Assembly (NCBI GenBank): GCA_026874595.1
Contig: CM049306.1
Span: 87,371,142-87,435,141, forward strand
Length of the DNA: 64,000 bases
Source: Sipunculus nudus
Lineage: Eukaryota > Annelida > Sipuncula > Golfingiida > Sipunculidae
Direction of reading: 5' to 3'
Below, one piece after another: positions 1 through 11,700 of this stretch. The translations under genes were made by a program, and so were the position numbers. Positions within the stretch are counted from its first letter, which is position 1, and each line of letters begins with the position of its first letter. The notes beneath the pieces are model-generated. The model made no database searches and had not been told where the DNA came from. It saw nothing but the letters and a program-made list of their open reading frames with translations.

Positions 1-249
1 AATCCCGCTGGCCTAATATTTTACAGTCTACGAATGCCTTCAAAACTAAGCTTTCCATCCAATCAGGAAGAAAACTATTAAATAAATAAAAAATTAAATC
101 GGGTAAGGTAGTGGTGAAATATGAAAGTGACACCGGAGATTTGTGAACTGTTTAACTTAGAGAAAAAACGGAAAAACTACGACAAATCTCCATGTCTCCC
201 GGATCCTTAGATTTTATATGGTCCCGAAAGGGGCAAAGATAATAATTAA
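1..249. other. Non-coding flank before the satellite
   Basis: AT-rich sequence with no supported gene. It precedes the first recognisable satellite-like words (ccatcnacc, actcctgctgg), which begin around 250. Short reading frames here are open by chance. Confidence 0.5.
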
Positions 250-3200
250 GTACCGCAGGACCATCTACCACTCCTCCGGATTCAATGAGACCACCCACTC
301 CTGCTGGAAACAACACCAAATTTAGAAGGACCATCTTCCACTTCTCCTTGAGCCATTAGACGGGACCCACTCTTGCTGGAACAATCACCCAGTCCCGCAG
401 GACCACCTCCAACTCCTCCTGTTGCTATGAGACCATCATCAACTTGGGAAGCACCATGACATAACCCAAACAATCCTGATGCCATGAGTCGATCACCCAA
501 TCCTGCTGTAACCATCAACAAGTCCTGCAGGACTATCACCACAACCCTGGCGCCAAGAAACCATCACCTACTCCTGCAGGAACCATCACCCAGTCCTGCT
601 GGATCCATCACCAAGTCCTGCAGGACTATCACCACAACCCTGGCGCCAAGAAACCATCACCTACTCCTGCAGGAACCATCACCCAATCCTGCTGTAACCA
701 TCAACAAGTCCTGCAGGACTATCACCACAACCCTGGCGCCAAGAAACCATCACCTACTCCTGCAGGAACCATCACCCAGTCCTGCTGGATCCATCACCAA
801 GTCCTGCAGGACTATCAGACAGGCCCCCTGGTACCATGAAACCATCACCTACTCCTGCAGAAACCATCACCTAGTGCTGCAGAATCATGACCCACCCTCC
901 CGGTACCATGAGAATAACGACCACTCCTGCTGGATCCATCACCAAGTCCTGCAGGACTATCAGACAGGCCCCCTGGTACCATGAAACCATCACCTACTCC
1001 TGCAGCAACCATCACCTAGTGCTGCAGGATCATGACCCACCCTCCCGGTACCATGAGAATAACGACCACTCCTGCTGGATCCATCACCAAGTCCTGCAGG
1101 ACTATCAGACAGGCCCCCTGGTACCATGAAACCATAACCAACTCCTGCAGGAACCATCACCTAGTCCTGCAGGATCATGACCCACCCTCCTGGTGCCATG
1201 AGAATAACGACCACTCCTGCTGGATCCATCACCAAGTCCTGCAGGACTATCAGACAGGCCCCCTGGTACCATGAAACCATCACCTACTCCTGCAGAAACC
1301 ATCACCTAGTCCTGCAGCAACCATCACCTAGTCCTGCAGGATCATAACCCATCCCTCCTGGTGCCATGAGAATAACGACCACTCCTGCTGGATCCATCAC
1401 CAAGTCCTGCAGGACAGGCCCCCTGGTACCATGAAACCATCACCTACTCCTGCAGAAACCATCACCTAGTCCTGCAGCAACCATCACCTAGTCCTGCAGG
1501 ATCATGACCCACCCCTCCTGGTGCCATGAGAATAACGACCACTCCTGCTGGATACATCATCAAGTCCTGCAGAACTATCAGACAGGCCCCCTGGTACCAT
1601 GAAACCATCACCTACTCCTGCAGCAACCATCACCTAGTGCTGCAGGATCATGACCCACCCCTCCTGGTGCCATGAGAATAACGACCACTCCTGCTTGATC
1701 CATCATCAAGTCCTGCAGGACTATCAGACAGGCCCCCTGGTACCATGAAACCATCACCTACTCCTGCAGAAACCATCACCTAGTCCTGCTGGATCATGAC
1801 CCACCCCTCCTGGTGCCATGAGAATAACGACCACTCCTGCTGGATACATCATCAAGTCCTGCAGGACTATCAGACAGGCCCCCTGGTACCATGAAACCAT
1901 CACCTACTCCTGCAGAAACCATCACCTAGTCCTGCTGGATCATGACCCACCCCTCCTGGTGCCATGAGAATAACGACCACTCCTGCTGGATACATCATCA
2001 AGTCCTGCAGGACTATCAGACAGGCCCCCTGGTACCATGAAACCATCACCTACTCCTGCAGGAACCATCACCTAGTGCTGCAGAATCATGACCCACCCCT
2101 CCTGGTGCCATGAGAATAACGACCACTCCTGCTGGATACATCATCAAGTCCTGCAGGACTATCAGACAGGCCCCCTGGTACCATGAAACCATCACCTACT
2201 CCTGCAGGAACCATCACCTAGTCCTGCAGGATCATGACCCGACCCTCCTGGTGCCATGAGAATAACGACCACTCCTGCTTGATCCATCATCAAGTCCTGC
2301 AGGACTATCAGACAGGCCCCCTGGTACCATGAAACCATCACCTACTCCTGCAGCAACCATCACCTAGTCCTGCAGGATCATGACCCACCCCTCCTGGTGC
2401 CATGAGAATAACGACCACTCCTGCTGGATCCATCACCAAGTCCTGCAGGACTATCAGACAGGCCCCCTGGTACCATGAAACCATAACCCACTCCTGCAGG
2501 AACCATCACCTAGTCCTGCAGGATCATGACCCACCCCTCCTGGTGCCATGAGAATAACGACCACTCCTGCTGGATCCATCACCAAGTCCTGCAGGACTAT
2601 CAGACAGGCCCCCTGGTACCATGAAACCATCACCTACTCCTGCAGCAACCATCACCTAGTCCTGCAGGATCATGACCCACCCCTCCTGGTGCCATGAGAA
2701 TAACGACCACTCCTGCTGGATCCATCACCAAGTCCTGCAGGACTATCAGACAGGCCCCCTGGTACCATGAAACCATCACCTACTCCTGCAGCAACCATCA
2801 CCTAGTCCTGCAGGATCATGACCCACCCCTCCTGGTGCCATGAGAATAACGACCACTCCTGCTTGATCCATCATCAAGTCCTGCAGAACTATCAGACAGG
2901 CCCCCTGGTACCATGAAACCATCACCTACTCCTGCAGCAACCATCACCTAGTCCTGCAGGATCATGACCCACCCCTCCTGGTGCCATGAGAATAACGACC
3001 ACTCCTGCTGGATCCATCACCAAGTCCTGCAGGACTATCAGACAGGCCCCCTGGTACCATGAAACCATCACCTACTCCTGCAGAAACCATCACCTAGTCC
3101 TGCAGGATCATGACCCACCCCTCCTGGTGCCATGAGAATAACGACCACTCCTGCTTGATCCATCATCAAGTCCTGCAGAACTATCAGACAGGCCCCCTGG

Positions 3201-5240
3201 TACCATGAAACCATAACCCACTCCTGCAGGAACCATCACCTAGTCCTGCAGGATCATGACCCACCCCTCCTGGTGCCATGAGAATAACGACCACTCCTGC
3301 TTGATCCATCATCAAGTCCTGCAGAACTATCAGACAGGCCCCCTGGTACCATGAAACCATAACCCACTCCTGCAGGAACCATCACCTAGTCCTGCAGGAT
3401 CATGACCCACCCCTCCTGGTGCCATGAGAATAACGACCACTCCTGCTTGATCCATCATCAAGTCCTGCAGAACTATCAGACAGGCCCCCTGGTACCATGA
3501 AACCATCACCTACTCCTGCAGCAACCATCACCTAGTCCTGCAGGATCATGACCCACCCCTCCTGGTGCCATGAGAATAACGACCACTCCTGCTGGATCCA
3601 TCACCAAGTCCTGCAGGACTATCAGACAGGCCCCCTGGTACCATGAAACCATCACCTACTCCTGCAGCAACCATCACCTAGTCCTGCAGGATCATGACCC
3701 ACCCCTCCTGGTGCCATGAGAATAACGACCACTCCTGCTTGATCCATCATCAAGTCCTGCAGAACTATCAGACAGGCCCCCTGGTACCATGAAACCATAA
3801 CCCACTCCTGCAGGAACCATCACCTAGTCCTGCAGGATCATGACCCACCCCTCCTGGTGCCATGAGAATAACGACCACTCCTGCTTGATCCATCATCAAG
3901 TCCTGCAGAACTATCAGACAGGCCCCCTGGTACCAGGAAACCATAACCCACTCCTGCAGGAACCATCACCTAGTCCTGCAGGATCATGACCCACCCCTCC
4001 TGGTGCCATGAGAATAACGACCACTCCTGCTTGATCCATCATCAAGTCCTGCAGAACTATCAGACAGGCCCCCTGGTACCATGAAACCATAACCCACTCC
4101 TGCAGGAACCATCACCTAGTCCTGCAGGATCATGACCCACCCCTCCTGGTGCCATGAGAATAACGACCACTCCTGCTGGATCCATCATCAAGTCCTGCAG
4201 GACTATCAGACAGGCCCCCTGGTACCATGAAACCATATCCCACTCCTGCAGGAACCATCACCTAGTCCTGCAGGATCATGACCCACCCCTCCTGGTGCCA
4301 TGAGAATAACGACCACTCCTGCTGGATCCATCATCAAGTCCTGCAGGACTATCAGACAGGCCCCCTGGTACCATGAAACCATTACCCATTCCTGCAGGAA
4401 CCATCACCTAGTCCTGCAGGATCATGACCCACCCCTCCTGGTGCCATGAGAATAACGACCACTCCTGCTGGATCCATCATCAAGTCCTGCAGGACTATCA
4501 GACTGGCCCCCTGGTACCATGAAACTATCACCTACTCCTGCAGAAACCATCACCTAGTCCTGCAGGATCATAACCCATCCCTCCTCCTGCCATGAGAATA
4601 ACGACCACTCCTGCTGGATCCATCACCAAGTCCTGCAGGACTAAAATATTAAAAATAAACCCCTGGTACCATGAAACCATCACCTACTCCTGCAGGAACC
4701 ATCACCTAGTGCTGCAGAATCATGACCCACCCCTCCTGGTGCCATGAGAATAACAACAACTCCTTCTGGATCACTCATCAAGTCCTGCAGGACTATCAGA
4801 CAGGCCCCCTGGTACCATGAAACCGACACCTTCTCCACCAGAAACCAGTACCTAGTCCTGCAGGATCATGACCCACCCCTCCTGGTGCCATGAGAATAAC
4901 GACCACTCCTGCTGGATCCATCACCAAGTCCTGCAGGACTATCAGACAGGCCCCCTGGTACCATGAAACCATCACCTACTCCTGCAGAAACCATCACCTA
5001 GTCCTGCAGGATCATGACCCACCCCTCCTGGTGCCATGAGAATAACGACCACTCCTGCTGGATCCATCACTAATTCCTGCAGGACTATCAAACAGGCCCC
5101 CTGGTACCATAAAACCATCGCCCAAACCTGCAGGACCATCAACCACCCTTCCTTCTGCCATGAGACCACCGTCATCGAGTCCCATCACCAAGTCATGCAG
5201 GACTATCTCCCAGGCCCCTGGTACCATGAAACCATGATCT
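250..5240. repeat. Hierarchical satellite array (145/146-bp monomers)
   Basis: About 5 kb of tandem repeats. The core from about 800 to 5120 consists of roughly 30 monomers of 145 or 146 bp. Each contains four TCCTGC(A/T)GG boxes spaced 51, 22, 51 and 22 bp, so the monomer is itself a dimer of two 73-bp halves. The halves break down into three related words of about 22-29 bp ending in accatcacc or similar. The left edge (250-800) is more diverged and carries a different arrangement, with a direct repeat of about 186 bp near 494 and 680. Because 145 and 146 are not multiples of three, reading frames shift at each unit. The moderately long ORFs seen here are therefore not evidence of a protein. 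The right edge (about 5080-5240) is again degenerate, as expected for an array homogenised by unequal exchange in its centre. Confidence 0.93.
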
Positions 5241-5879
5241 ATTTTTACAAATAACTCAATACAGACTTAATTTGCTCATATACATCAATTATATAATGAA
5301 AAGCTCTGTGCCTAAATCAGACGAACAGAAGCTTAACTTTTTAAATAAGACATTCTTGCATTGTTTCAATAGGTTTTAAAAGCAAACTGGACGTTAAGTT
5401 TAATTTTTCAAAGAAACAAAGCACAGTGACCTAGTTTCCGGTTTGTTAAAACCTCTGTACATCGTACTGTATGTAAAATTTCAAATCCGTTTAAGTCATG
5501 ATATAAAACATGCTTGTCTAACAGGCAGGCAAATAGCTAATAGGACGACTTTATCTAGAAGTGGATCATCGCCACTATCTCCTAACTTATAAGGTAATAT
5601 GCAAGGCCTTCCTTTTATTTTACAACCCTTACAAATAGAAATGTTCCATTTACTCATTCATTAATCGCTATGTGATATATTTTGTTTAACTTTTTGTTTG
5701 GTTTCTTCCTTTATTTATTATTCTTATGGAATAAAGCGTGGTTTGGGCCCTTGGCATGTATGCTTTGTGACAAAGTGGCCTTAGTTTCATCCGTTGTCCC
5801 GTAACAAAGAGGATTTTACTGCCCCTTTACATGAGAGGGGGGATTCAACAATTTCCTTTTTTAGCGAATCTTTTTACGA
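5241..5879. other. AT-rich spacer, no gene seen
   Basis: Unique-looking AT-rich DNA between the satellite and the first copy of the duplicated segment. No exon with credible splice sites, no RNA gene and no clear repeat was recognised. Confidence 0.5.
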
Positions 5880-6386
5880 GGTTGCGGTTGCGGCCGTGGA
5901 ACGGCTACAAACATAATGGTCTGCACATTCCAGAAGCAAGCAGTAAACGGGATGTTTAAAGCTTGTTTCGGAGGTGAAATTGAACTGTAGTTTGCAATTT
6001 ACATTTCTGACAGATATCTAAAGAAAAGAGGCCGCTATAAACAATATTTATACAGAAGCAGTCTCTCCCTGCCAGGACATGGAACCGGACAGATAGGGTT
6101 GAAAAAAAATATGTTTAATTATCAAAGATTATAGCATATCTGTATACGTCAAAGGAACCCCCCCCCCCCCCCCAACCCATAATTTTTTTTCTCAGAAAAT
6201 ATTAATTCTGAAACCAGGCGCAGTTATATGTTATTTTTAGCAAACTTTGAAATTGAGATGGAGATTCCGAATCAAAAGTTAATATTAATATGATTTATTT
6301 CCATTATAACCCCCGACCCTGTACCAACGCCTAAGTAGAGGTCCCACGGAGCGAATATGCATTTGTTTACCAGTTAGCATGCTTTT
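5880..6386. repeat. Duplicated segment, copy A, left part
   Basis: From roughly 5960 to 6386 this sequence aligns with 12810-13234, with shared words such as gaggtgaaattgaac, gaggccgct, atttatacagaa and ccagttagcatgcttt. The alignment breaks at 6386, where the retrotransposon begins, and resumes at 9546. The segment has no recognised coding content and includes a poly-C run near 6160. The outer left limit of the duplication is approximate. Confidence 0.8.
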
Positions 6387-9300
6387 GTCATTGTTACACA
6401 TTCTAAGAGACCTGGATATTTGCGTCACTCCAAAGACAAGGAGGGGAACCAGGGCAGGTAGAGGTAAACAAAGGCCCATTGCTAAGGTCACAGGCATTGG
6501 ACACAAGAGACTCAAACACAAAGGCAAGTCCAAGGCAAACCACAACACTCATATCATACTTAATGATACCACTCAAAACTGTTGTGTTAGTAAAGTTCCA
6601 CTGAAGGCTACACTTTTGAATGCCAGATCTGTGTGTAATAAGAGTATATTACTGAGTGTATATGTAACAGAGAAAGATCTTGATGTTTTACTTGTAACAG
6701 AGACATGGTTAAAACCAGGAGATACATCAGTTGTGTCACAGCTCTGCCCAGAAGGCTACAGCTTCCTAGGAAAATCACGTCAAACTAGCAAAACTAGAGG
6801 AGGTGGTGTAGGCATTGTCTACAAGTCAAACTTGCCCCTCCATCAGCAGCCATCCCCTATTGACAATCTGTTATCTTTTGAGGTGCTGTCAGTGAATCTG
6901 AAGGGCCCAAAACCTTTTAGTCTGTTCCTAATCTACCGACCCCCTCCTTCACAAAGAAATGGACTTACAATATCAAATTTTATGCATGAAATAGAACTTT
7001 TTCTTGCCGCTGTCAGTGCCATTCAGCATCCAGTCTGTGTTCTTGGGGATTTTAATCTGCATATGGATGTAGATGATGATAGGTTCTCCAAGCAGTTCAC
7101 TTCAATACTCCGGTCGTTTGGTATGTGCCAGATTGTGCCTTCATCTACACACAAAAGCAACCACATACTGGACCTTGTAATCATCAGAGATGATGAAGAC
7201 AGAGTGAAGGTCGTGGGTGTGCGCGATGATCACATCTCAGACCACTATTCTGTGGAATGTACAATCCATGTCTCAGTGGATAAATCACCACAGACCACAG
7301 TATGTGCCAGGAAACTCAGGGCCATTAACATAGATCAATTTGCAGCTGATCTGTCTTTAGGTCTGGATATCGGAGTGCTGGATGGTAATGCGTCACAGTT
7401 AGTAGAATTGTACAATTACACTGTAACAAATATTCTGGACAAACATGCCCCAGCCCGACCCATTCGTAAAAAGCAGGTAACCATGAAGCCATGGTACTCG
7501 GACATTATCCATTGTGCCAGAAGGATAAGAAGGCAGTTAGAGAGAAAGCTGAGGAAAGATCCTATAGAAATCAATAAGCAGATGTTTTTGCACCAGAGAA
7601 GCTTCGTTGTTAAACTGATAGATGAGGCTAAAAGGTCATACTATAGACAGAAATTTAGTGATGCAACACCCAAAGAGACCTTCAGACTAGTGAGTGATCT
7701 ACTTCGGTCTGGAACTGGCAGAAAATTACCCTCTACAGATAGTCCGGAAATACTCAGCAACAGCTTCGTAAACTTCTTCACATCTAAGGTGTTGAAGATT
7801 CGAAATGACTTGGATAGCACAAGTGTAGATATGGATTTGATCAGGACGTCCCACGGAGCACCCCCGCCTGCTATGGTCACTTTTCATCCAGTATCCTCCG
7901 AGGAGCTGCAGAAATTCATCCAGAAAAGTCCAAACAAATCCTGTAGCCTGGATCCTTTGACAACAAATCTTCTGAAAAATCCTGTTGTGCTACGTTCATT
8001 ATTGCCATGCCTTACATCTGTAATAAATACCTCAATTACATCATCCGAGGTACCACTTTGCTTGAAAGAAGCTCTTATAACACCACTTTTGAAGAAGGAT
8101 GGTCTTGACCAAGAGGATTTGAAGAACTATCGTCCTGTGGCAAATCTTTCGTTCGTAAGCAAATTGCTGGAGAGAGTGGTTGCAAAGCAGATCCAGGACC
8201 ACATGACACAGAATCAACTCCACGATCCTCTCCAATCTGCCTACAAACCAAGGCATAGCACAGAAACAGCACTGATAAGGATAAAGAATGATATTGACCA
8301 TGCACTGGATACAGGCCAGGGAGTAGTACTCCTTCTGCTTGACCTCTCTGCAGCCTTCGATGCGTTAGACCATGGCATCCTAATTGAGAGACTAGTTGAG
8401 GAAGTTGGCATTCAAGGTTCAGCACTGGATTGGTGCAAGTCATACCTCACAACTCGCACTCACCGTGTTAATCTCAGTGGTGTACTATCTGATCCAGCCA
8501 TGCTCACTGTGGGAGTGCCGCAAGGATCAGTATTAGGTCCTTTGTTATTTCTTATCTACATCCTTCCTCTGCGTAGAGTTGTCGAGGCCTTCGGTGTACA
8601 TAGACACGGATACGCTGATGACACCCAACTTTATGAATTCTTCAAACTCAGTGACCAGCACGGCCTTGCTCAATCCCTGAGGAAGATTGAAAAATGTGCA
8701 GCTGGTGTTAGAGCGTGGATGATTAAGAACAAACTAAAGTTGAATGATTCCAAAACCGAACTCCTTATCATATCACCCAGGTACCATCTTAATAAGATCC
8801 TTAGCGCTGAACCTAAGATCTGTATTGGTAGTGCAGAAATAAGACCAGTACACACTGTCAGAAATCTTGGGGCCAATTTCGATGCCAATATGAGTATGGA
8901 GTGTCAGACAAGATCAGTCGTGAAGAACATTTTTTACCATCTTCGCAGAATTGGTAAGATCCGGAACCATCTTGATGACCAGACAGCTGCAAAGACCATC
9001 AACGCACTGATTACATCAAGATTGGACAACAACAACAGCCTGCTAACTGGAACTTCCAATGCTAACATCCATCGCCTCCAACTTGCACAAAACGCATCAG
9101 CCCGATTACTTACAAGGTCCAGGAAGTACGACAGCATCGGACCTGTTCTAAGAGAGCTTCACTGGCTGCCTGTCGAAAAGAGAATCACATTTAAAGTCCT
9201 CACACAGGTGTATAAAGCGCTGAATGATAGCCTGTATCCACTGTATTTGCGCAAACTGTTTGTGGAATATTCTCCCCGCAGGTCTCTTCGTTCTTCTGAT

Positions 9301-9462
9301 GCTCACAGGATAGTCTGTGTACCTCGCTCCCATAATGTATATGGTGACAGACAATTTTCCAAGTACGCTGCCACCGCATGGAATTCTTTACCAGACTCTG
9401 TTAGAGCGTGTACACATATTGAATCATTTAAGCGTGCTCTCAAGACATACTTATTTTCTTAA
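6379..9462 (+). CDS. LINE ORF2: AP-like endonuclease and reverse transcriptase, 1027 codons
   Basis: This single uninterrupted frame encodes a retrotransposon polyprotein that would nick target DNA and prime reverse transcription there. The N-terminal third is an endonuclease/exonuclease/phosphatase domain: ETW at residues 108-110, GDFNLH at about 223-228 and SDH at about 287-289 are the expected catalytic positions. The reverse transcriptase core follows: NYRPVANLSF near 583, motif A FDALDH at 660-665, motif B GVPQGSVLG at 712-720 and motif C YADD at 745-748. The C-terminal part holds the conserved LINE thumb-type region. The ATG at 6379 lies in host flanking DNA (shared with the paralog near 13228), so the first codons are not part of the element and the true initiation site is unknown. 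Clade assignment (CR1/L2/Jockey group) is inferred from motif flavour only. Confidence 0.93.
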   Translation: MLLSLLHILRDLDICVTPKTRRGTRAGRGKQRPIAKVTGIGHKRLKHKGKSKANHNTHIILNDTTQNCCVSKVPLKATLLNARSVCNKSILLSVYVTEKDLDVLLVTETWLKPGDTSVVSQLCPEGYSFLGKSRQTSKTRGGGVGIVYKSNLPLHQQPSPIDNLLSFEVLSVNLKGPKPFSLFLIYRPPPSQRNGLTISNFMHEIELFLAAVSAIQHPVCVLGDFNLHMDVDDDRFSKQFTSILRSFGMCQIVPSSTHKSNHILDLVIIRDDEDRVKVVGVRDDHISDHYSVECTIHVSVDKSPQTTVCARKLRAINIDQFAADLSLGLDIGVLDGNASQLVELYNYTVTNILDKHAPARPIRKKQVTMKPWYSDIIHCARRIRRQLERKLRKDPIEINKQMFLHQRSFVVKLIDEAKRSYYRQKFSDATPKETFRLVSDLLRSGTGRKLPSTDSPEILSNSFVNFFTSKVLKIRNDLDSTSVDMDLIRTSHGAPPPAMVTFHPVSSEELQKFIQKSPNKSCSLDPLTTNLLKNPVVLRSLLPCLTSVINTSITSSEVPLCLKEALITPLLKKDGLDQEDLKNYRPVANLSFVSKLLERVVAKQIQDHMTQNQLHDPLQSAYKPRHSTETALIRIKNDIDHALDTGQGVVLLLLDLSAAFDALDHGILIERLVEEVGIQGSALDWCKSYLTTRTHRVNLSGVLSDPAMLTVGVPQGSVLGPLLFLIYILPLRRVVEAFGVHRHGYADDTQLYEFFKLSDQHGLAQSLRKIEKCAAGVRAWMIKNKLKLNDSKTELLIISPRYHLNKILSAEPKICIGSAEIRPVHTVRNLGANFDANMSMECQTRSVVKNIFYHLRRIGKIRNHLDDQTAAKTINALITSRLDNNNSLLTGTSNANIHRLQLAQNASARLLTRSRKYDSIGPVLRELHWLPVEKRITFKVLTQVYKALNDSLYPLYLRKLFVEYSPRRSLRSSDAHRIVCVPRSHNVYGDRQFSKYAATAWNSLPDSVRACTHIESFKRALKTYLFS

Positions 9463-9545
9463 CCCTTTGTATCAGCGCATAGAAATGTATATTATATTTG
9501 CGCTTTATAAATGAACTCTATCATCATCATATCATATCATGATAT
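6387..9545 (+). mobile_element. Non-LTR retrotransposon (LINE, CR1/L2/Jockey-like), inserted in duplicated segment
   Basis: The limits come from the empty site in the paralogous copy near 13231-13235. CTTTT is present on both sides (6382-6386 and 9546-9550), a plausible short target-site duplication. The body is almost entirely one reverse-transcriptase reading frame. It is followed by a short 3' UTR (gcgctttataaatgaac) and an ATC-rich simple tail (about 9513-9545), as in L2/CR1-type elements. There is no poly-A tail and no ORF1, so the copy is probably 5'-truncated or belongs to a lineage in which only ORF2 is retained. The intact frame indicates a young or recently active copy. Confidence 0.9.
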
Positions 9546-9854
9546 CTTTTCCCATCGTCTGCACCCAAACAGAGTTTTGACGTGAAAGTTAGTTCCAACA
9601 AGGGAACTTCCTCATTTGAATAACCCCTGGTGGACAGAAGAAGTATAAGCCTGACTGAGAGCGGAATAATCCTTACCTGTATGCGCTCATTGAAAAGCTG
9701 GTTTTAAACACGGAACAAAAGGAACAGCCAACACTTATAGCATGTCTTTACATTGATACATAGTTCAACGAAGTTTTCCATTTGCAAGGGCATTTAGTCA
9801 GGGGAAATATCTAACATATTCTGGAAATAAGGTAAACTCTACTGTTTCAGTATC

Positions 9855-9888
<34 letters not shown>

Positions 9889-10040
9889 TGTCAGCTTCAT
9901 ACACCCAATTAGCAAATGTACCAGCACACTGACCCTTTCCGCATAATACCTATAAGGTTCGCATTAAAATGGTGCCGCTTATACCTCAACACATAATTTA
10001 AATACAGGTCAGACACAAGATGTTGGAAAAGTTGTTTGTA

Positions 10041-10077
<37 letters not shown>

Positions 10078-10625
10078 GATAAGGGTCCATGTCACAAGTG
10101 TAGGCACGTGAAGTCTATTGATTATAAAACATTTAACCTCACATCTATGGATTTACGTGCGTGTATGTATCACGAGAAAGGGCTTCCTTGATGAATGGAC
10201 ACTATGATACAAAGTCTTTGTTGACTTTTTTTCTTATATAAAGCTACGAATCAATGATGTTTAGTTCCCCGAAGGTAAAATTGTCACTTTTTAGTACAGT
10301 TATTAGGTAAATTATTTTTCATATTCATAAATCGATAATAAGAGGGAAATAAAAATAAAAATAAGTCAGAGAGAGGACCATTTATAAAGAAGATAGGAGT
10401 TCGTTCAACCTTGGCGTGTCAGATATACCGATTATGACTATATTTCAATGTCATATAGGCTGACCTAATTACAAGTCTAGTGCGCGAGTGAGTTATCACG
10501 AGTAGGTCAGAGAAACAAATATAAATAAGTCTATAAACAACGAGCGAATTGCTCCTTTCATTGAGCAGTTTCGTATAAAAAAAAGAACTACGTTCTAAAA
10601 TAAGTCTGCTTATTTGTATCCGTAA
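9546..10625. repeat. Duplicated segment, copy A, right part
   Basis: Aligns nearly continuously with 13231-14270: cagagttttgac, cctgactgagagcggaataatcc, a (TTA)n tract, tgtcagcttcataca, ggtgccgcttatacc and gaaagggcttccttgatgaatgg occur in the same order. It contains a (TA)n tract at about 10044-10072 that copy B lacks. No coding content was recognised. Confidence 0.85.
9857..9886. repeat. (TTA)n microsatellite
   Basis: Trinucleotide tract shared in position with the tract at about 13551-13597 in copy B, so it predates the duplication. Confidence 0.85.
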
Positions 10626-11504
10626 ACATTACCATTATATCCTGTATACCTCTGGTTCGTGTGCGATACGTGTCGTGTGTAGCTGGGTGAATGGAGAAAT
10701 GGACAAATAGAAGGGTGAACAAAATGTTTTACGAATCAACGGACGTATTGACGGATTATTTCACGGAAGCACCTTTGGATGGATAAATTCATGAATGAAT
10801 ACAAGGACATATAGATAATAATCAGTATTCAGAATGTTTGAATGGACGTTCGGACGGCCCGACGGCCCAAGGGACGGAAAATGGATAGACGGACGAACAA
10901 ATAGATAGATGGATAGACTAAAAGGCGAATGTAAGGATGGACGGACAGATGAATGTATGAATTGGCAAACAGATAGATAGAGGACGTTCAAGTGGTTGGA
11001 GGGTTAGATAGATGGACGGACGGAGGACGGATGAAATGGATTGAAAGAATTAAATGATGACTAAGTTGACGGGAAAATGGATTGACGGGTCGATGAATGG
11101 GTGAATAGAAGGAACGGAGGACAGACGGACAGACAAATTGGTTATAAAAAAGGGAGAATCATAAACTGTGTTTTGAGAGCTTACGACTGAATCGACGGAA
11201 TGGAATCGGAATAGTTTGACATATCTTTCTGTACACTCACTCTGAACTGCTTTCTGTGTCAGTTCACTCGAATCCAAAAAAAATACAAAACTGTCTCATC
11301 TAAGATTCCCCTTACCCCACCATGCTCTCGAAGCAATATATATTTAATAACAGACTTAAGCATATACCTAAAAACATTATAGAAAAACATAAGCTATACA
11401 TACCGATTTGACAGCCTTACCAAATACGTACATTTATGAAAAAAAATGAAACTGTGTATATGTAGCAAGAGAGAACTTCAACATTGCCTTCCTATGATAT
11501 AGGT
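10626..11504. repeat. Extra block in copy A with GGAC/GATA/GAAT-rich low complexity
   Basis: Copy B passes directly from the ttatttgtat block to the gatagataaccc block, so these roughly 880 bp are either an insertion in copy A or a deletion in copy B. From about 10690 to 11160 the sequence is dominated by degenerate tetranucleotide words (ggac, gata, gaat, gatgg), consistent with an old decayed tetranucleotide array. Open frames across it are by-products of low complexity. Confidence 0.65.
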
Positions 11505-11700
11505 TATAGTTAGATAACCCAGTGTGTCAGGGACACCCATAACCCAAATAATGTTTGGAGAGAAGGCAAAGTCGGCATACCAAGCGGGCTGCTATGACAT
11601 GAATTATGTGAATCAGACCAGGCTTAAACTTTCTATAAATGTTGTTTTATAAGCTGCCGGTTTCTATGAATATTGGTTACATAAGTACGTCATATGTAAT
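11505..11700. repeat. Duplicated segment, copy A, distal block
   Basis: The block gataacccagtgtgtcaggg ... ataatgtttggagagaagg ... gcgggctgctatgacatgaa matches copy B at 14279-14312 and again at 15135-15260. In copy B the two halves are separated by the LTR-like insertion, so this block shows the uninterrupted form. Confidence 0.85.

Noticed and set aside
484-1274. Open frames of 80-166 codons in the satellite with repeated Cys/His/Pro content
   Set aside because: The unit is 145/146 bp, so frames change with each copy. The ORFs are a by-product of stop-poor repeat words.
1-5240. Possible CRISPR array
   Set aside because: Units are contiguous satellite monomers without unique spacers, in a eukaryotic genome.
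8041-8443. Minus-strand ORFs opposite the LINE reverse transcriptase
   Set aside because: Antisense shadows of a strongly coding frame.
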